Source: an uncultured Lachnospiraceae bacterium | GTDB taxonomy: Bacteria > Bacillota > Clostridia > Lachnospirales > Lachnospiraceae | Reading direction: 5' to 3' | DNA: 64,000 nt | Assembly (NCBI GenBank): GCA_910583605.1 | Contig: CAJTXN010000002.1 | Location: 62,001-126,000, forward strand | Part shown: positions 35,461-45,423 of the stretch, one piece after another | Numbering within the stretch: position 1 is the stretch's first letter | Layout of the letters: each line of letters opens with the position of its first letter | The notes under the pieces: generated by a model | What the model was told of the DNA's origin: nothing | What the model saw: the letters and a program-made list of their open reading frames with translations, nothing else | Databases searched by the model: none | Made by a program: the position numbers and the translations under genes

Positions 35461-36236
35461 CTTTATTATTGAAACTTGCGTTTTTATTTTTTATCGGAAG
35501 TGTCACAGGCTGGATACTGGAACTGCTGTACAGACGGTTTTTATCCGACACTAATCCGGAACGGAAATGGATCAATCCGGGATTTCTGGCCGGTCCGTAT
35601 CTTCCGTTGTATGGATTCAGTCTGTGTGCATTATATCTGACTTCTAATATAAATGTGGATTTTATACCGAATAAAATATTGAGGCAGATCGGATTGTTTC
35701 TGATCATGGCAGCAATCGTAACATTGATCGAATATATTGCCGGACTGATTTTTATTAAAGGAATGAAGATTAAATTATGGGATTATACCAATGACTGGGC
35801 AAATATTCAGGGAATTATATGTCCGAAATATACATTTTACTGGATTCTGTTAAGCGCCATTTATTATTTTGTGATCCATCAGAGTGTACAGCTTTCCGTA
35901 AACTGGCTGACGGAACATCTGGCTTTTTCTTTTGTCATGGGATTTTTTTATGGCGTATTTGCCATGGATTTATGTTATTCACTGGATATTGTTTCCAAAA
36001 TCCACAGGTTTGCGGAGGATAACCATATTATCATACAGTATGAAGCGTTGAAAGAGGCGATTCGTAAGAAAAATGAAGAGGCGAAAGAAGAGAGACGCTT
36101 TTTGTTTTTTATGACATCGGACAGTATTTCATTTGCGGAACAGTTAAAAAATTATGCCATAAAAGAACAGAAGAAGTTTAAGGGAGCGGTAATGAGAAAT
36201 ATTCAGGAGACTGCAAAAAAATTCAGAAGAAATTGA
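35457..36236 (+). CDS. CmpB-like putative ABC-transporter-permease-family membrane protein
   Basis: 259 aa. Helices at about 4-22, 42-62, 80-100, 125-145 and 155-180, followed by a charged coiled-coil tail (about 190-259). Motifs GWILELLYRRF, FLAGPYLPLYGFS, IEYIAGLIF and KLWDYTNDWANIQGIICP match PF06541. Function unknown. A 4-bp overlap with the upstream MATE gene implies a joint role. The minus-strand MATE/CmpB group at 10.3-13.0 kb is a second instance of the same neighbourhood. Confidence 0.8.
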   Translation: MTLLLKLAFLFFIGSVTGWILELLYRRFLSDTNPERKWINPGFLAGPYLPLYGFSLCALYLTSNINVDFIPNKILRQIGLFLIMAAIVTLIEYIAGLIFIKGMKIKLWDYTNDWANIQGIICPKYTFYWILLSAIYYFVIHQSVQLSVNWLTEHLAFSFVMGFFYGVFAMDLCYSLDIVSKIHRFAEDNHIIIQYEALKEAIRKKNEEAKEERRFLFFMTSDSISFAEQLKNYAIKEQKKFKGAVMRNIQETAKKFRRN

Positions 36237-36380
36237 AAAGCCTGTATGAAAAATGGTTTTTTTTTAAACATTGCTGCATATTATATCTTATCGGAAGTAT
36301 TGGCTGTTTTCATTTTTAACAGGATAGAAAATGTCTGTGCTGACCGATAGAATGAATATAGAGGAGAGGCAGTGTAAATT

Positions 36381-37697
36381 ATGCAGAGTTTTAATCCATT
36401 TGAGGAAAAACCGATACCTTTTGATAAAATTTATATGGATTGGAACACCATGTATCCGAAAGCATATAACAAAAATACCACAGACCCGTATACAAAAACC
36501 AGAATTGTATTAATGAACGGTACGGAGTTTGAAGCCCAATGGTTTTCAAGAAATTTTTCCAGACATTGTCCGGATAATGATCTGAGAAGAGAACTGGCTT
36601 GTCTGAGAAGAAGTGAACAGCAGCAGCAGAAACGGATTTCCTGCCTGAAGCCGAAGGATGAGACCATATTGGAGCATACCATTTCTTATGAGCAGCTAGC
36701 CGTAGACCTTACGGCTGTTCTGGCACAGAACGAACCGGACTGTAATGTAAGAAATGCGTTGGATTTTGCATTGCTGGAAGATTTTGACCATTTATACCGC
36801 TATTCGAATTTGCTGGATCTGGAATACGGGGTATGTCCGGAGAAGCTGGTTGGCGGATATACGGAAATCATGCCGGCCAGACCGACCATATCTGAACATC
36901 GGGCTCCGGTGGACAGTATTTTTAAATGTATCGATAATCATACGGCAGATATGCGTACAAAGCTTCATGTCAATATTATAACGGCGGCTGAGCAGCAGAC
37001 CATGAATTATTATATGAACGTGGCGCCGTTATACTGTAAATCGGATATAGGCAGAAGATTATATCAGGAAATCGGAATGATCGAAGAGGAACATGTCAGC
37101 CAGTATGAAAGCCTGATAGATACCAGGGCTACATGGCTGGAGAGCCTGCTTATGCATGAATATACCGAATGTTATCTGTATTATTCCTGTATGCTGACGG
37201 AATGTGACAACAGAATCCGTACCATCTGGGAAGAGTGTCTGATTCAGGAAATTGCGCATCTTCATAAGGCGAAGGAATTACTGGAATGTTATGAACACAA
37301 GGATTGGCAGCAGGTGATTCCGTGCGGTACCTTCCCGGAGATTCTGAGACTGAAACCAAACATCGAATATGTACGGAATATTATTAAGACCACTACTGGA
37401 AACACACAGAAAAAGGAATGTATCGTGCCGCTTCACAGCCTGCCGAGGGATGATGCATTTTTCTGGTATCAGAGAGTGGTAAACCATGATGTGGAAAGTG
37501 TGGCAAGCCACAAAATCATTGAAAAGTATATCAGCCAGAGGGGAATGGATTACCGGTACGAAGTTGCACCAAATCCGCTGGAAGTTTTGCGGAACAGAAG
37601 ATGTGACAATACTTCACTGGCAAGAATACCGGATGCAACTCCGGTTTCTACCACCACAGCAGGAAAAACATCCGATTGCAAATGTTCCATGATGTAG
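36381..37697 (+). CDS. Uncharacterised ferritin-like protein
   Basis: 438 aa, soluble, no signal peptide. The central region (about 115-305) is all-helical and has a run of Glu and His residues spaced like a di-iron four-helix bundle: LLEDFDHLYRY, AAEQQTMNYY, IEEEHVSQYE, LLMHEYTECYLY and LIQEIAHLHKA. The last ones contain two ExxH pairs. The N-terminal 110 residues and the C-terminal third have no recognised domain. The tail ends CKCSMM. Function unknown; oxygen or metal handling is only a guess from the ligand pattern. GAGGAGAGG precedes the ATG and a strong terminator follows at 37741. Confidence 0.65.
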   Translation: MQSFNPFEEKPIPFDKIYMDWNTMYPKAYNKNTTDPYTKTRIVLMNGTEFEAQWFSRNFSRHCPDNDLRRELACLRRSEQQQQKRISCLKPKDETILEHTISYEQLAVDLTAVLAQNEPDCNVRNALDFALLEDFDHLYRYSNLLDLEYGVCPEKLVGGYTEIMPARPTISEHRAPVDSIFKCIDNHTADMRTKLHVNIITAAEQQTMNYYMNVAPLYCKSDIGRRLYQEIGMIEEEHVSQYESLIDTRATWLESLLMHEYTECYLYYSCMLTECDNRIRTIWEECLIQEIAHLHKAKELLECYEHKDWQQVIPCGTFPEILRLKPNIEYVRNIIKTTTGNTQKKECIVPLHSLPRDDAFFWYQRVVNHDVESVASHKIIEKYISQRGMDYRYEVAPNPLEVLRNRRCDNTSLARIPDATPVSTTTAGKTSDCKCSMM

Positions 37698-37740
37698 AAT
37701 TATGAATAAATAATGAACAACAGAAAGAGTATATAATATA

Positions 37741-37780
37741 TGCCTGTCCGGCACAAAATACCTGTCGGATAGGCATTTTT
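37741..37780 (+). terminator. Intrinsic terminator after the ferritin-like gene
   Basis: TGCCTGTCCG (37741-37750) pairs with CGGATAGGCA (37766-37775), one mismatch, then TTTTT. Confidence 0.85.
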
Positions 37781-37886
37781 AATCATTTATATACTGGTAA
37801 AAAGTGTTTTTGTTAATAATTTGTTAATAGTTTATTAAAAATTGATATTAATTATATTTTTTATATTTTTTATTCAGAAATTATGA

Positions 37887-37892
37887 TATAAT
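37887..37892 (+). promoter_or_regulatory. Possible -10 box upstream of the lectin gene
   Basis: TATAAT at 37887-37892 in a very A+T-rich leader; the matching -35 box is not clear. Confidence 0.35.
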
Positions 37893-37982
37893 CTATTACA
37901 ATGATTGAAATAAAGTAATTCACTCTTGTATTATTTTGTATTTCAATTCAAAAGAAAAACTAATAAGGAAAGGATGAAAGCA

Positions 37983-40727
37983 ATGTTTAAAGGAAAAAGC
38001 AAACAAAGCGGAAAGAAAAAAATTGCGTTTCTGTTATCTGCCACAACATTGTTATCAACTGTCTTTGTCGGTTGGCAGAGATTTGATGATCCTAATGTTT
38101 ATGCAGGTCCGGCAGATGAAGAAAAGACCTATTATTTTGCCGAAGGTTTTGGAACAGGAGTTGATTTTTCAGAGGATAACTGGAAGATTAACACAGCCTT
38201 CCGAAGCGGCACACCGGAATCTATTACGAGTAATCCGGTAAAATATGCAGCAATTGTGGAAAATGAACATTCAGGAAACAACGAAAAAATTATAAGACTG
38301 ATTAACGGAGTCCGTGGGGCTGACTTAAACAGAACAGATACCGATTACCGTGTGGGTACGGCGCTTGTGAAAGACAGGGTATCTTTGAAAGAAAGCAGTG
38401 AATTTTCTGCGAAATTTACCATATCCATGCCGGATGCATGTGTAAATATGGCGCAGACAGGCGGGGCAGAGTTTGCAAGAGAAGTCGGTGGTGACGGTAT
38501 TGCGTTTATTATCACACCTACCGAAAGTATTAACGGACAGGCCGGCGCAGGTATGGGTTATTACGGAGTACCGGACAGTCTGGTTATAGAAATGGATTCT
38601 TATTTTAATGGTGCGTACTGTACCTTTGAATCATCAGGTACTGCATATGTTAACTGGGCATATGATAATCAGATTTTTGCAAATACCGGTTTGGGTTATT
38701 TACAGACCGTTGCCGATGATACAAGAAATAAAGGCCTTGATTATGACTGGGCTGGTTCTGGTGTTAGTTATTGGTCGTTTTTACGTGCTCAGGGATATGA
38801 GCAGCTTTCGTCAAGCCAGGAAAGAAGATTTGACCATGTGGGCGTTATGTTGGACGGCGTTACAAGAGATCATATTGGAATCTCTTATCTTAACGGGCTC
38901 CAGCCGGATTTAGTGCAAGGTGGAAATTATGTTAATATCAGTAATCCTTCAGCCAGCATTCCAAGCACTTCTAAGGATTGTACCACACGTTTTGCCGATG
39001 CAGGTGATGTTAATGTGATAGGCGAAGAAGTGGATAACAGACTGTTTACATTCTGGATTGAATATGATGGAGAAAACTTATATGTCAGATATGCAAACGG
39101 AAACTTTACCGATGCTGTAAGACCGGCAGAGCCTCAGATTAAACTGGAAGGTATGTCCCAGCTTGCACATAAGTTTGCAAATGATGACGTTCAGATCGGT
39201 TTCACATCATCCATCGGTTCTTCCAAAGCAAATCATACGGTACATAGTGTAGCATTTGCGAATAAATATTTTGAAAATGGAATCCAGACAGAATATACAG
39301 AGAAGTATTATGTTGAGAATCCGGATGCCACAACAGATTTTATTACTGTAAATTCAAAGAAGTATGTTCTGACTGACAGTGCGGTTGTGGAAAATGTTGA
39401 AATAGCTTCTGAGGCAGAAATCAGGGATAAATCCGCAGAAACAAAATATCAGCCATATATTAAAAAAGATTATTCCAGCAATCCGTTATATCCGGATTCC
39501 ACGACATCCGTGAAAGGCGACGGTACGACGGTATTGTATCAGTTCTATGATTTACCGACCTATAAGGTTGAATATTATCTGGAAAAGGATGCCGATACTG
39601 CAGGAGCCGTGCAGGTAGGCGATAAATATTATGTAAAAGAAGAAGCTCTTATAAAAACTGCTACAGGCGGAAGCAGTGTTGTCAGCAATCAGGATACCGA
39701 CAAGAAAGCCGGTGTAACGGTTGATGGTACGGCAGCTGCAGATACTTATAAGAGTTATACAGATTATGAATTTAACCCGGGAGCAACCCGGACAGCGGGA
39801 CATTCCGAAGGTACAGTAGCAAAAGACAATTCTCTGGTAATTCAGTTATATTATGACAAGAAGACACCGCAGAGAACGGAATATAAGGAACAGTACTGGG
39901 TTGAAGATCCGGAAGCAGACAGTGACTTTGTTGAAATTGAAGTAAACGGAGAAGTTAAGAAGTTTGTTTTGAAAGAAACAAATGATGTTACAGATGTAAA
40001 TATCGGTATTGGTGCAACCGTTACAGATAAGTCAGAGGATTATGAAAATTATGAACTGGTTGAAGTTGTAATACCGGGCTATCCGTCTTCCGTAGACCAG
40101 ATTAATCCGGACGGAACAACAATCGTACATCAGATTTATGTATTGAAGCCAACCTATCAGATTGAATACTGGCTGGAAGTTCCGGAGGCATCAGAAGATA
40201 CGATTGAAGTAGATGGAAAGTATTATGTGATTAAGTCTGAAGAGACGATGAGTAAATATGCTTCATCCGGAACCGGAATTATCTCATCCGAAAATGCAAA
40301 TGGTGCAGGTGTAAAAGCGGATGAGACGGATGTGGAAGATTCCTTTAAACAGTTTACCGGTTATGTATATAACCAGACGGCAACCGACGCTCACGGAATG
40401 AGCAGCGGTGACGTTGCACAGGACAACAGTCTTGTGATCAGACTGTTATTTGATCTGGTTCAGGAACCGGAAGAGCCGACCACACCAGAGGAAATAACTA
40501 CACCGGAAGAAATAACTACAACGGAGGAGCCGACGACGCCAGAAGAAATAACTACAACGGAAGAACCTGTAACTCCGGAAGTTACTACACCAGAAACAAC
40601 TACAAAGAAAGAGCCGGAACCGACGAAGACCGGAGACAGCATGAATATGACATTTGTTATGCTTCTGCTTCTTTCAGGCTGTACGGTATTTGTAGTGATT
40701 GCAAGTAAAAGAAAAAATAATGATTAA
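37983..40727 (+). CDS. Sortase-anchored L-type-lectin-like surface protein
   Basis: About 914 aa. Signal peptide KKKIAFLLSATTLLSTVFVGW. The next domain (about 35-420) carries GGDGIAFIITP and DSYFNG, hallmarks of the legume/L-type lectin fold. Three or more repeats follow (about 435-820) of the type KVEYYLEKD...VGDKYYVKEE, like MucBP-type or stalk repeats, alternating with ...TEYTEKYYVENPDA. A Thr/Glu/Pro-rich spacer (TTPEE repeats) and a sorting signal PTKTGD plus hydrophobic helix and KRKNND tail end the protein. Role inferred: glycan-binding adhesin on the cell wall. ATG 37983 and 37974 are both plausible starts. Confidence 0.85.
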   Translation: MFKGKSKQSGKKKIAFLLSATTLLSTVFVGWQRFDDPNVYAGPADEEKTYYFAEGFGTGVDFSEDNWKINTAFRSGTPESITSNPVKYAAIVENEHSGNNEKIIRLINGVRGADLNRTDTDYRVGTALVKDRVSLKESSEFSAKFTISMPDACVNMAQTGGAEFAREVGGDGIAFIITPTESINGQAGAGMGYYGVPDSLVIEMDSYFNGAYCTFESSGTAYVNWAYDNQIFANTGLGYLQTVADDTRNKGLDYDWAGSGVSYWSFLRAQGYEQLSSSQERRFDHVGVMLDGVTRDHIGISYLNGLQPDLVQGGNYVNISNPSASIPSTSKDCTTRFADAGDVNVIGEEVDNRLFTFWIEYDGENLYVRYANGNFTDAVRPAEPQIKLEGMSQLAHKFANDDVQIGFTSSIGSSKANHTVHSVAFANKYFENGIQTEYTEKYYVENPDATTDFITVNSKKYVLTDSAVVENVEIASEAEIRDKSAETKYQPYIKKDYSSNPLYPDSTTSVKGDGTTVLYQFYDLPTYKVEYYLEKDADTAGAVQVGDKYYVKEEALIKTATGGSSVVSNQDTDKKAGVTVDGTAAADTYKSYTDYEFNPGATRTAGHSEGTVAKDNSLVIQLYYDKKTPQRTEYKEQYWVEDPEADSDFVEIEVNGEVKKFVLKETNDVTDVNIGIGATVTDKSEDYENYELVEVVIPGYPSSVDQINPDGTTIVHQIYVLKPTYQIEYWLEVPEASEDTIEVDGKYYVIKSEETMSKYASSGTGIISSENANGAGVKADETDVEDSFKQFTGYVYNQTATDAHGMSSGDVAQDNSLVIRLLFDLVQEPEEPTTPEEITTPEEITTTEEPTTPEEITTTEEPVTPEVTTPETTTKKEPEPTKTGDSMNMTFVMLLLLSGCTVFVVIASKRKNND

Positions 40728-40750
40728 TGATTTATAAGTTTTAGATTATG

Positions 40751-40795
40751 GACACTGTATTGGCGAAGCTGTCGCCGATGCAGTGTCTGTTTTCG
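40751..40795 (+). terminator. Intrinsic terminator after the lectin-like gene
   Basis: GACACTG...GGCGA pairs with TCGCC...CAGTGTC (40751-40787) with a small internal bulge, followed by TGTTTTCGTTT. Confidence 0.8.
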
Positions 40796-40976
40796 TTTAT
40801 TCTTCCGTATATTTTACGACATAAAAAATTGCACAAAAATATATGGTGTTGGTTGGGACAGATTTACCAAAGTTTTACGAAAAAATAAGATATTGCTTAC
40901 GAATCTGAAAAAATTCTGTTAAACTATAAATAGTTTAAATATGTCTGACAGGCAGTTATGAAAGGAGATTCGGAAT

Positions 40977-41483
40977 ATGTTTGAAACGGGAGATTATATT
41001 ATTTACGGAAATAATGGTGTTTGCAGGGTAGAGGATATAGGTACCCTGGATATATCCGGTGTGCAGAAAGGACAGTTGTATTATACTCTTCAGCCGGTTT
41101 ATTCAAAAGGCAGTAAAGTATTTACACCCGTGAATAACGATAAAGTTATTATGCGTCCGATTCTGACGGAATCAGAAGCGAAAAAAATTATAGACGGAAT
41201 CGGGGAAATAGATGAATTGTGGATTGAAGATGATGCGAAAAGGGATAGTGCATATAAAGAATCTATAAAAAAATGTGATTGCACGGAATGGATTAAGCTG
41301 ATAAAGACTTTGTATGTCAGAAAACAGAACCGGATGACAGAGGGCAGGAAAATAGCAGCCGGTGACGAACGATATCTACGGCAGGCCGAGGATAATCTGT
41401 ATGGTGAACTGGCCATTTCACTGCATATAGACAGGAATAAGGTTGAAGATTATATCATATCCAGGGTGGAAGGGGAAGAATGA
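40977..41483 (+). CDS. CarD-family RNA-polymerase-binding regulator
   Basis: 168 aa. The N-terminal CarD/TRCF RNA-polymerase-interaction domain (about 1-60) starts FETGDYIIYGNNGVCRVEDI and continues YYTLQPVYSKGSKVFTPV. The C-terminal half is helical and basic/acidic mixed, as in CdnL/CarD where it contacts DNA. Proteins of this family bind the RNAP beta subunit and tune promoter opening. A perfect AAAGGAGA ribosome site precedes the ATG. It lies directly upstream of nifJ but is separated by 224 bp with a strong promoter. Targets unknown. Confidence 0.88.
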   Translation: MFETGDYIIYGNNGVCRVEDIGTLDISGVQKGQLYYTLQPVYSKGSKVFTPVNNDKVIMRPILTESEAKKIIDGIGEIDELWIEDDAKRDSAYKESIKKCDCTEWIKLIKTLYVRKQNRMTEGRKIAAGDERYLRQAEDNLYGELAISLHIDRNKVEDYIISRVEGEE

Positions 41484-41578
41484 AATAATTGTTTGCATAA
41501 TTGGTGGGACAACGTGAATATATATAGAAAAGCGGCTGGCCAAATCCCCAAAACAGCAATCCACCCGCAACAATTTTG

Positions 41579-41603
41579 TCCGAATACCAACATTGTATTC
41601 GGA
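41579..41603. promoter_or_regulatory. Perfect inverted repeat upstream of the nifJ promoter
   Basis: TCCGAATAC (41579-41587), 7-nt loop, GTATTCGGA (41595-41603): a perfect 9-bp dyad. It ends 17 bp before the -35 box at 41621. It could bind an activator or repressor or form a hairpin; no T-run follows. Confidence 0.55.
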
Positions 41604-41620
41604 TAAATGCAGTCTCAAAG

Positions 41621-41649
41621 TTTACAACCCCGGAAAAATGTGATAAAAT
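41621..41649 (+). promoter_or_regulatory. Promoter of nifJ
   Basis: TTTACA at 41621-41626, 17-bp spacer, TAAAAT at 41644-41649. Confidence 0.75.
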
Positions 41650-41707
41650 ATTTCATTAGTAGGGTCAATATGACTTTTTTAAACAAAATTCTAAGGAGGA
41701 TATATTA

Positions 41708-44700
41708 ATGTCTAGAGCAAAACAGTCAATGGACGGTAACACAGCAGCCGCACACGTAGCGTATGCGTTCACAGATGTTGCCGCTATTTATCCAATCACA
41801 CCATCCAGTCCGATGGCGGATTTTGTTGACCAGTGGTCGGCAGCAGGTCAGGAAAACATTTTTGGCAATCAGGTAAAAGTAGTGGAAATGCAGTCAGAAG
41901 CAGGTGCAGCAGGAACGGTTCACGGTTCACTTGCAACAGGTGCCATCACCACTACATTTACGGCTTCCCAGGGTCTTTTACTTATGATTCCGAATATGTA
42001 CAAGATTGCAGGTGAGCAGCTTCCATGTGTATTCCATGTATCTGCCCGTACCGTTGCTACACAGTCTTTGAATATCTTTGGTGATCATAGTGATGTATAT
42101 GCCTGCAGACAGACCGGTTTCGCAATGCTGGCAGAGACAAATCCACAGGAAGTTATGGACTTAAGCCCGGTTGCACATTTGGCAGCTATTGAAGGAAAAG
42201 TTCCGTTTATCAACTTCTTTGACGGTTTCCGTACTTCCCATGAGATTCAGAAGATTGAAAAATGGGATTACGCAGATTTAAAAGAAATGTGCAATATGGA
42301 TTCCGTAAAAGAGTTCCGTGCACATGCTTTAAATCCGGAACATCCGGCAATGCGTGGTTCTCATGAAAATGGAGATGTATTCTTCCAGCATAGAGAAGCT
42401 TGTAATGAAACATATGATGCATTACCGGCAGTTGTTAAGAAATACATGGGCAAGATTAATGAAAAGCTTGGTACAAACTATGATTTATTCAATTACTATG
42501 GAGCGCCGGATGCAGACCGTGTGATTATTGCTATGGGTTCCATTTGTGACGTTGCAGAAGAAGTAATTGATTATTTAACCGCAGCAGGAGAAAAAGTCGG
42601 TCTTGTAAAAGTTCGTCTCTATCGTCCTTGGGTATCTGAGGCACTTGTAGATGTAATCCCTAAGACAGCTAAGAAGATAGCAGTTCTTGACCGTACAAAA
42701 GAACCGGGTTCTCTTGGCGAGCCGCTTTACCTGGATGTTATTACAACACTCCATGAGGCAGGAATGAATGATATCGTTGTAACCGGAGGACGTTACGGTC
42801 TTGGTTCCAAGGATACACCACCATCTTCCGTATTTGCAGTATACAAGGAATTGGAAAAGGATGCTCCAAAGGCACGTTTCACTATCGGTATCGTGGATGA
42901 TGTTACCAACTTAAGCTTGCCGGAAGTTAAACCGGCTCCGATTACATCTGCAAAGGGTACTGTAGAATGTAAGTTCTGGGGACTTGGCGGTGACGGTACC
43001 GTTGGTGCAAACAAGAACTCAACCAAGATTATCGGTGACCATACAGATAAGTATATTCAGGCATACTTCCAGTATGATTCAAAGAAGACAGGCGGTATCA
43101 CAATTTCTCACTTAAGATTTGGTGATAACCCAATCAAGAGCCCTTATTATATTAATCAGGCAGATTTTGTTGCATGTCATAATCCTTCTTATGTAACAAA
43201 CGGTTATAAGATGGTTCAGGATGTAAAACCGGGCGGTGTATTTATGATTAACTGCCAGTGGTCGGATGAAGAACTGGATAAGCATATGCCTGCAGCATCC
43301 AAGAAATATATTGCAGATAATAATATTCAGTTATATACAATCAATGCTATTGATAAGGCAATTGAAATCGGTATGGGCAAGCGTACCAATACCATTCTTC
43401 AGTCTGCATTCTTTAAATTAGCCAATGTAATGCCGATTGAAGAGGCAGTGGAATATATGAAGGCAGCAGCTAAGAAGTCCTACAGCAAGAAGGGTGACGC
43501 AGTTGTTGAAATGAACTATAAGGCAATTGATGCAGGTCTCGATGCAGTACATAAGGTAGAAGTTCCGGCTTCCTGGGCGAATCCGGAAGCAGACGCACCG
43601 GCAAAAGAACTTTCCGGACGTGCAGCTACCGTTAAGATGGTAAAAGAACTTCTTCAGCCGATTTCATTAATGGATGGCGACAGCCTTCCGGTATCTGCGT
43701 TCAAAGATATTGCAGACGGTCAGTTTGAGACAGGCGCTTCAGCATATGAGAAACGTGGAACGGCAGTTATGGTTCCTGAATGGGATCCGGAACTCTGTAA
43801 ACAGTGTAATCAGTGTGCATTTGTATGTTCTCATGCAACCATTCGTCCGTTTATGCTGGATGAAGATGAGATAAAGGCAGCTCCTTCAAATATTAAGTTA
43901 GCTGACAGTAAGCTGGCAGGCGGAAAGTACAAGTTTACAATGAGTGTATCTCCGTTAGATTGTATGGGATGCGGCGAATGTATTACGGTATGTCCTGCAG
44001 AAGGTGCGATTAAGATGGTTCCTCAGGGTACACAGGCAGGCGAGCAGCCGGTATTTGATTATTTAGTTGCAAATGTAGGCAAGAAGCCTGGTATGCCGGC
44101 AGATAATACTCCGCTTGGTTCTCAGTTTAACCAGCCGTTGCTTGAGTTCTCCGGAAGCTGTGCAGGCTGTGCGGAAACTTCATACGCAAGATTGGTTACA
44201 CAGTTATTTGGTGAGCAGATGTACATTTCCAATGCAACCGGTTGTTCTTCTATCTGGGGCGGTCCTGCAGCAACATCACCATATACGGTAAATAAAGATA
44301 CATTAAAGGGACCGGCTTGGTCAAATTCATTATTTGAAGATAATGCTGAGCATGGATTCGGTATGTTTATCGGACAGAAGACACTTCGTGAACAGGCAAT
44401 TGCCACAATTCAGGAAATCGTTGCTTCCGACAAGGCTTCTGCTGAATTAAAAGCTGCATTTGACACATTTATGGAAACCAAGGAAGATACAAAGGCAAAT
44501 ACACCTGCAACAGATGCATTGGTAGCTGAGTTAGAGAAGGCTGCAGCAGAAGGCTGTGAGAAGTCGAAAGAAGTTCTGGAGAAGAAGCAGTATCTTGCTA
44601 AGAAGTCTATCTGGATCTTTGGTGGAGACGGCTGGGCTTATGATATCGGATTTGGCGGCCTTGACCATGTACTTGCTTCCGGTGAGAATGTAAACGTTAT

Positions 44701-45259
44701 GGTATTTGATACAGAGATGTATTCTAATACAGGCGGTCAGGCTTCTAAGGCTTCCAATATCGGTGAGGTTTGTCAGTTTGCTGCTGCCGGTAAGGAAATC
44801 GGTAAGAAGAGCCTTGCTGAAATTGCAATGAGCTATGGTTATGTTTATGTAGCACAGATTGCTCTGGGTGCAAACCCTGCTCAGGCTGTGAAGGCTATTA
44901 CTGAAGCTGAGAAATACAACGGACCTTCCCTGATCATCGGTTATGCTCCATGTGAACTTCATGGTATTGCCAAGGGTGGTATGAACCACTGCCAGGATGA
45001 AATGAAGAAGGCTGTTAAGGCAGGATACTGGAATCTGTTCTCATTCAACCCGCAGTTGAAGGCAGAAGGAAAGAATCCGTTTACATTGACTTCTAAGGAA
45101 GGCGATGGAAGCTATCAGGAATTCCTGAACAATGAGGCTCGTTATACACGTCTGATTAAGCCGTTCCCTGAAAGAGCAGAAAGACTCTTCAGCGAATCAG
45201 AGAAGGCTGCAAAAGAGCGTTATGAGCATTTGATGAGATTGGTAGAGCTTTATAAATAA
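41708..45259 (+). CDS. nifJ: Pyruvate:ferredoxin (flavodoxin) oxidoreductase
   Basis: 1183 aa, the full single-chain length. It oxidises pyruvate with CoA to acetyl-CoA and CO2 and reduces ferredoxin, the central energy step in anaerobic clostridia. Order: TPP-binding/pyrimidine domain (about 1-240; YPITPSSPMADFVDQW), domain II (about 250-400), gamma domain (about 420-640; WGLGGDGTVGANKNS), and two 4Fe-4S motifs CKQCNQCAFVC (near 697) and CMGCGECITVCP (near 753). The C-terminal TPP domain (about 800-1150; GDGWAYDIGFGGLDHV) has a further Cys cluster GSCAGCAET. AAGGAGGATAT precedes the ATG. Codon choice (many GTT, GCT, AAG) differs from neighbours and fits high expression. Confidence 0.98.
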   Translation: MSRAKQSMDGNTAAAHVAYAFTDVAAIYPITPSSPMADFVDQWSAAGQENIFGNQVKVVEMQSEAGAAGTVHGSLATGAITTTFTASQGLLLMIPNMYKIAGEQLPCVFHVSARTVATQSLNIFGDHSDVYACRQTGFAMLAETNPQEVMDLSPVAHLAAIEGKVPFINFFDGFRTSHEIQKIEKWDYADLKEMCNMDSVKEFRAHALNPEHPAMRGSHENGDVFFQHREACNETYDALPAVVKKYMGKINEKLGTNYDLFNYYGAPDADRVIIAMGSICDVAEEVIDYLTAAGEKVGLVKVRLYRPWVSEALVDVIPKTAKKIAVLDRTKEPGSLGEPLYLDVITTLHEAGMNDIVVTGGRYGLGSKDTPPSSVFAVYKELEKDAPKARFTIGIVDDVTNLSLPEVKPAPITSAKGTVECKFWGLGGDGTVGANKNSTKIIGDHTDKYIQAYFQYDSKKTGGITISHLRFGDNPIKSPYYINQADFVACHNPSYVTNGYKMVQDVKPGGVFMINCQWSDEELDKHMPAASKKYIADNNIQLYTINAIDKAIEIGMGKRTNTILQSAFFKLANVMPIEEAVEYMKAAAKKSYSKKGDAVVEMNYKAIDAGLDAVHKVEVPASWANPEADAPAKELSGRAATVKMVKELLQPISLMDGDSLPVSAFKDIADGQFETGASAYEKRGTAVMVPEWDPELCKQCNQCAFVCSHATIRPFMLDEDEIKAAPSNIKLADSKLAGGKYKFTMSVSPLDCMGCGECITVCPAEGAIKMVPQGTQAGEQPVFDYLVANVGKKPGMPADNTPLGSQFNQPLLEFSGSCAGCAETSYARLVTQLFGEQMYISNATGCSSIWGGPAATSPYTVNKDTLKGPAWSNSLFEDNAEHGFGMFIGQKTLREQAIATIQEIVASDKASAELKAAFDTFMETKEDTKANTPATDALVAELEKAAAEGCEKSKEVLEKKQYLAKKSIWIFGGDGWAYDIGFGGLDHVLASGENVNVMVFDTEMYSNTGGQASKASNIGEVCQFAAAGKEIGKKSLAEIAMSYGYVYVAQIALGANPAQAVKAITEAEKYNGPSLIIGYAPCELHGIAKGGMNHCQDEMKKAVKAGYWNLFSFNPQLKAEGKNPFTLTSKEGDGSYQEFLNNEARYTRLIKPFPERAERLFSESEKAAKERYEHLMRLVELYK

Positions 45260-45304
45260 TAATGGTTTTATTATTTTGATTGCTGATTAAATAAAGAATG
45301 TCAG

Positions 45305-45340
45305 AAAAACCTTGGAAATATGTATTTCCAAGGTTTTTTG
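45305..45340 (+). terminator. Intrinsic terminator after nifJ
   Basis: AAACCTTGGAAATA and TATTTCCAAGG form a long stem closed by a short loop, followed by TTTTTT. Confidence 0.9.
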
Positions 45341-45371
45341 ACGATAAAATTGTGAAATTCTTTCAAAAAAA

Positions 45372-45400
45372 TTGACATAGTAATTAAAAATGGATATATT
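45372..45400 (+). promoter_or_regulatory. Promoter of the AAA ATPase/RloB defence pair
   Basis: TTGACA at 45372-45377, 17-bp spacer, TATATT at 45395-45400; AAAGGAGG ribosome site follows. Confidence 0.8.
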
Positions 45401-45423
45401 ATATATAAAGGAGGTGTCTGATA

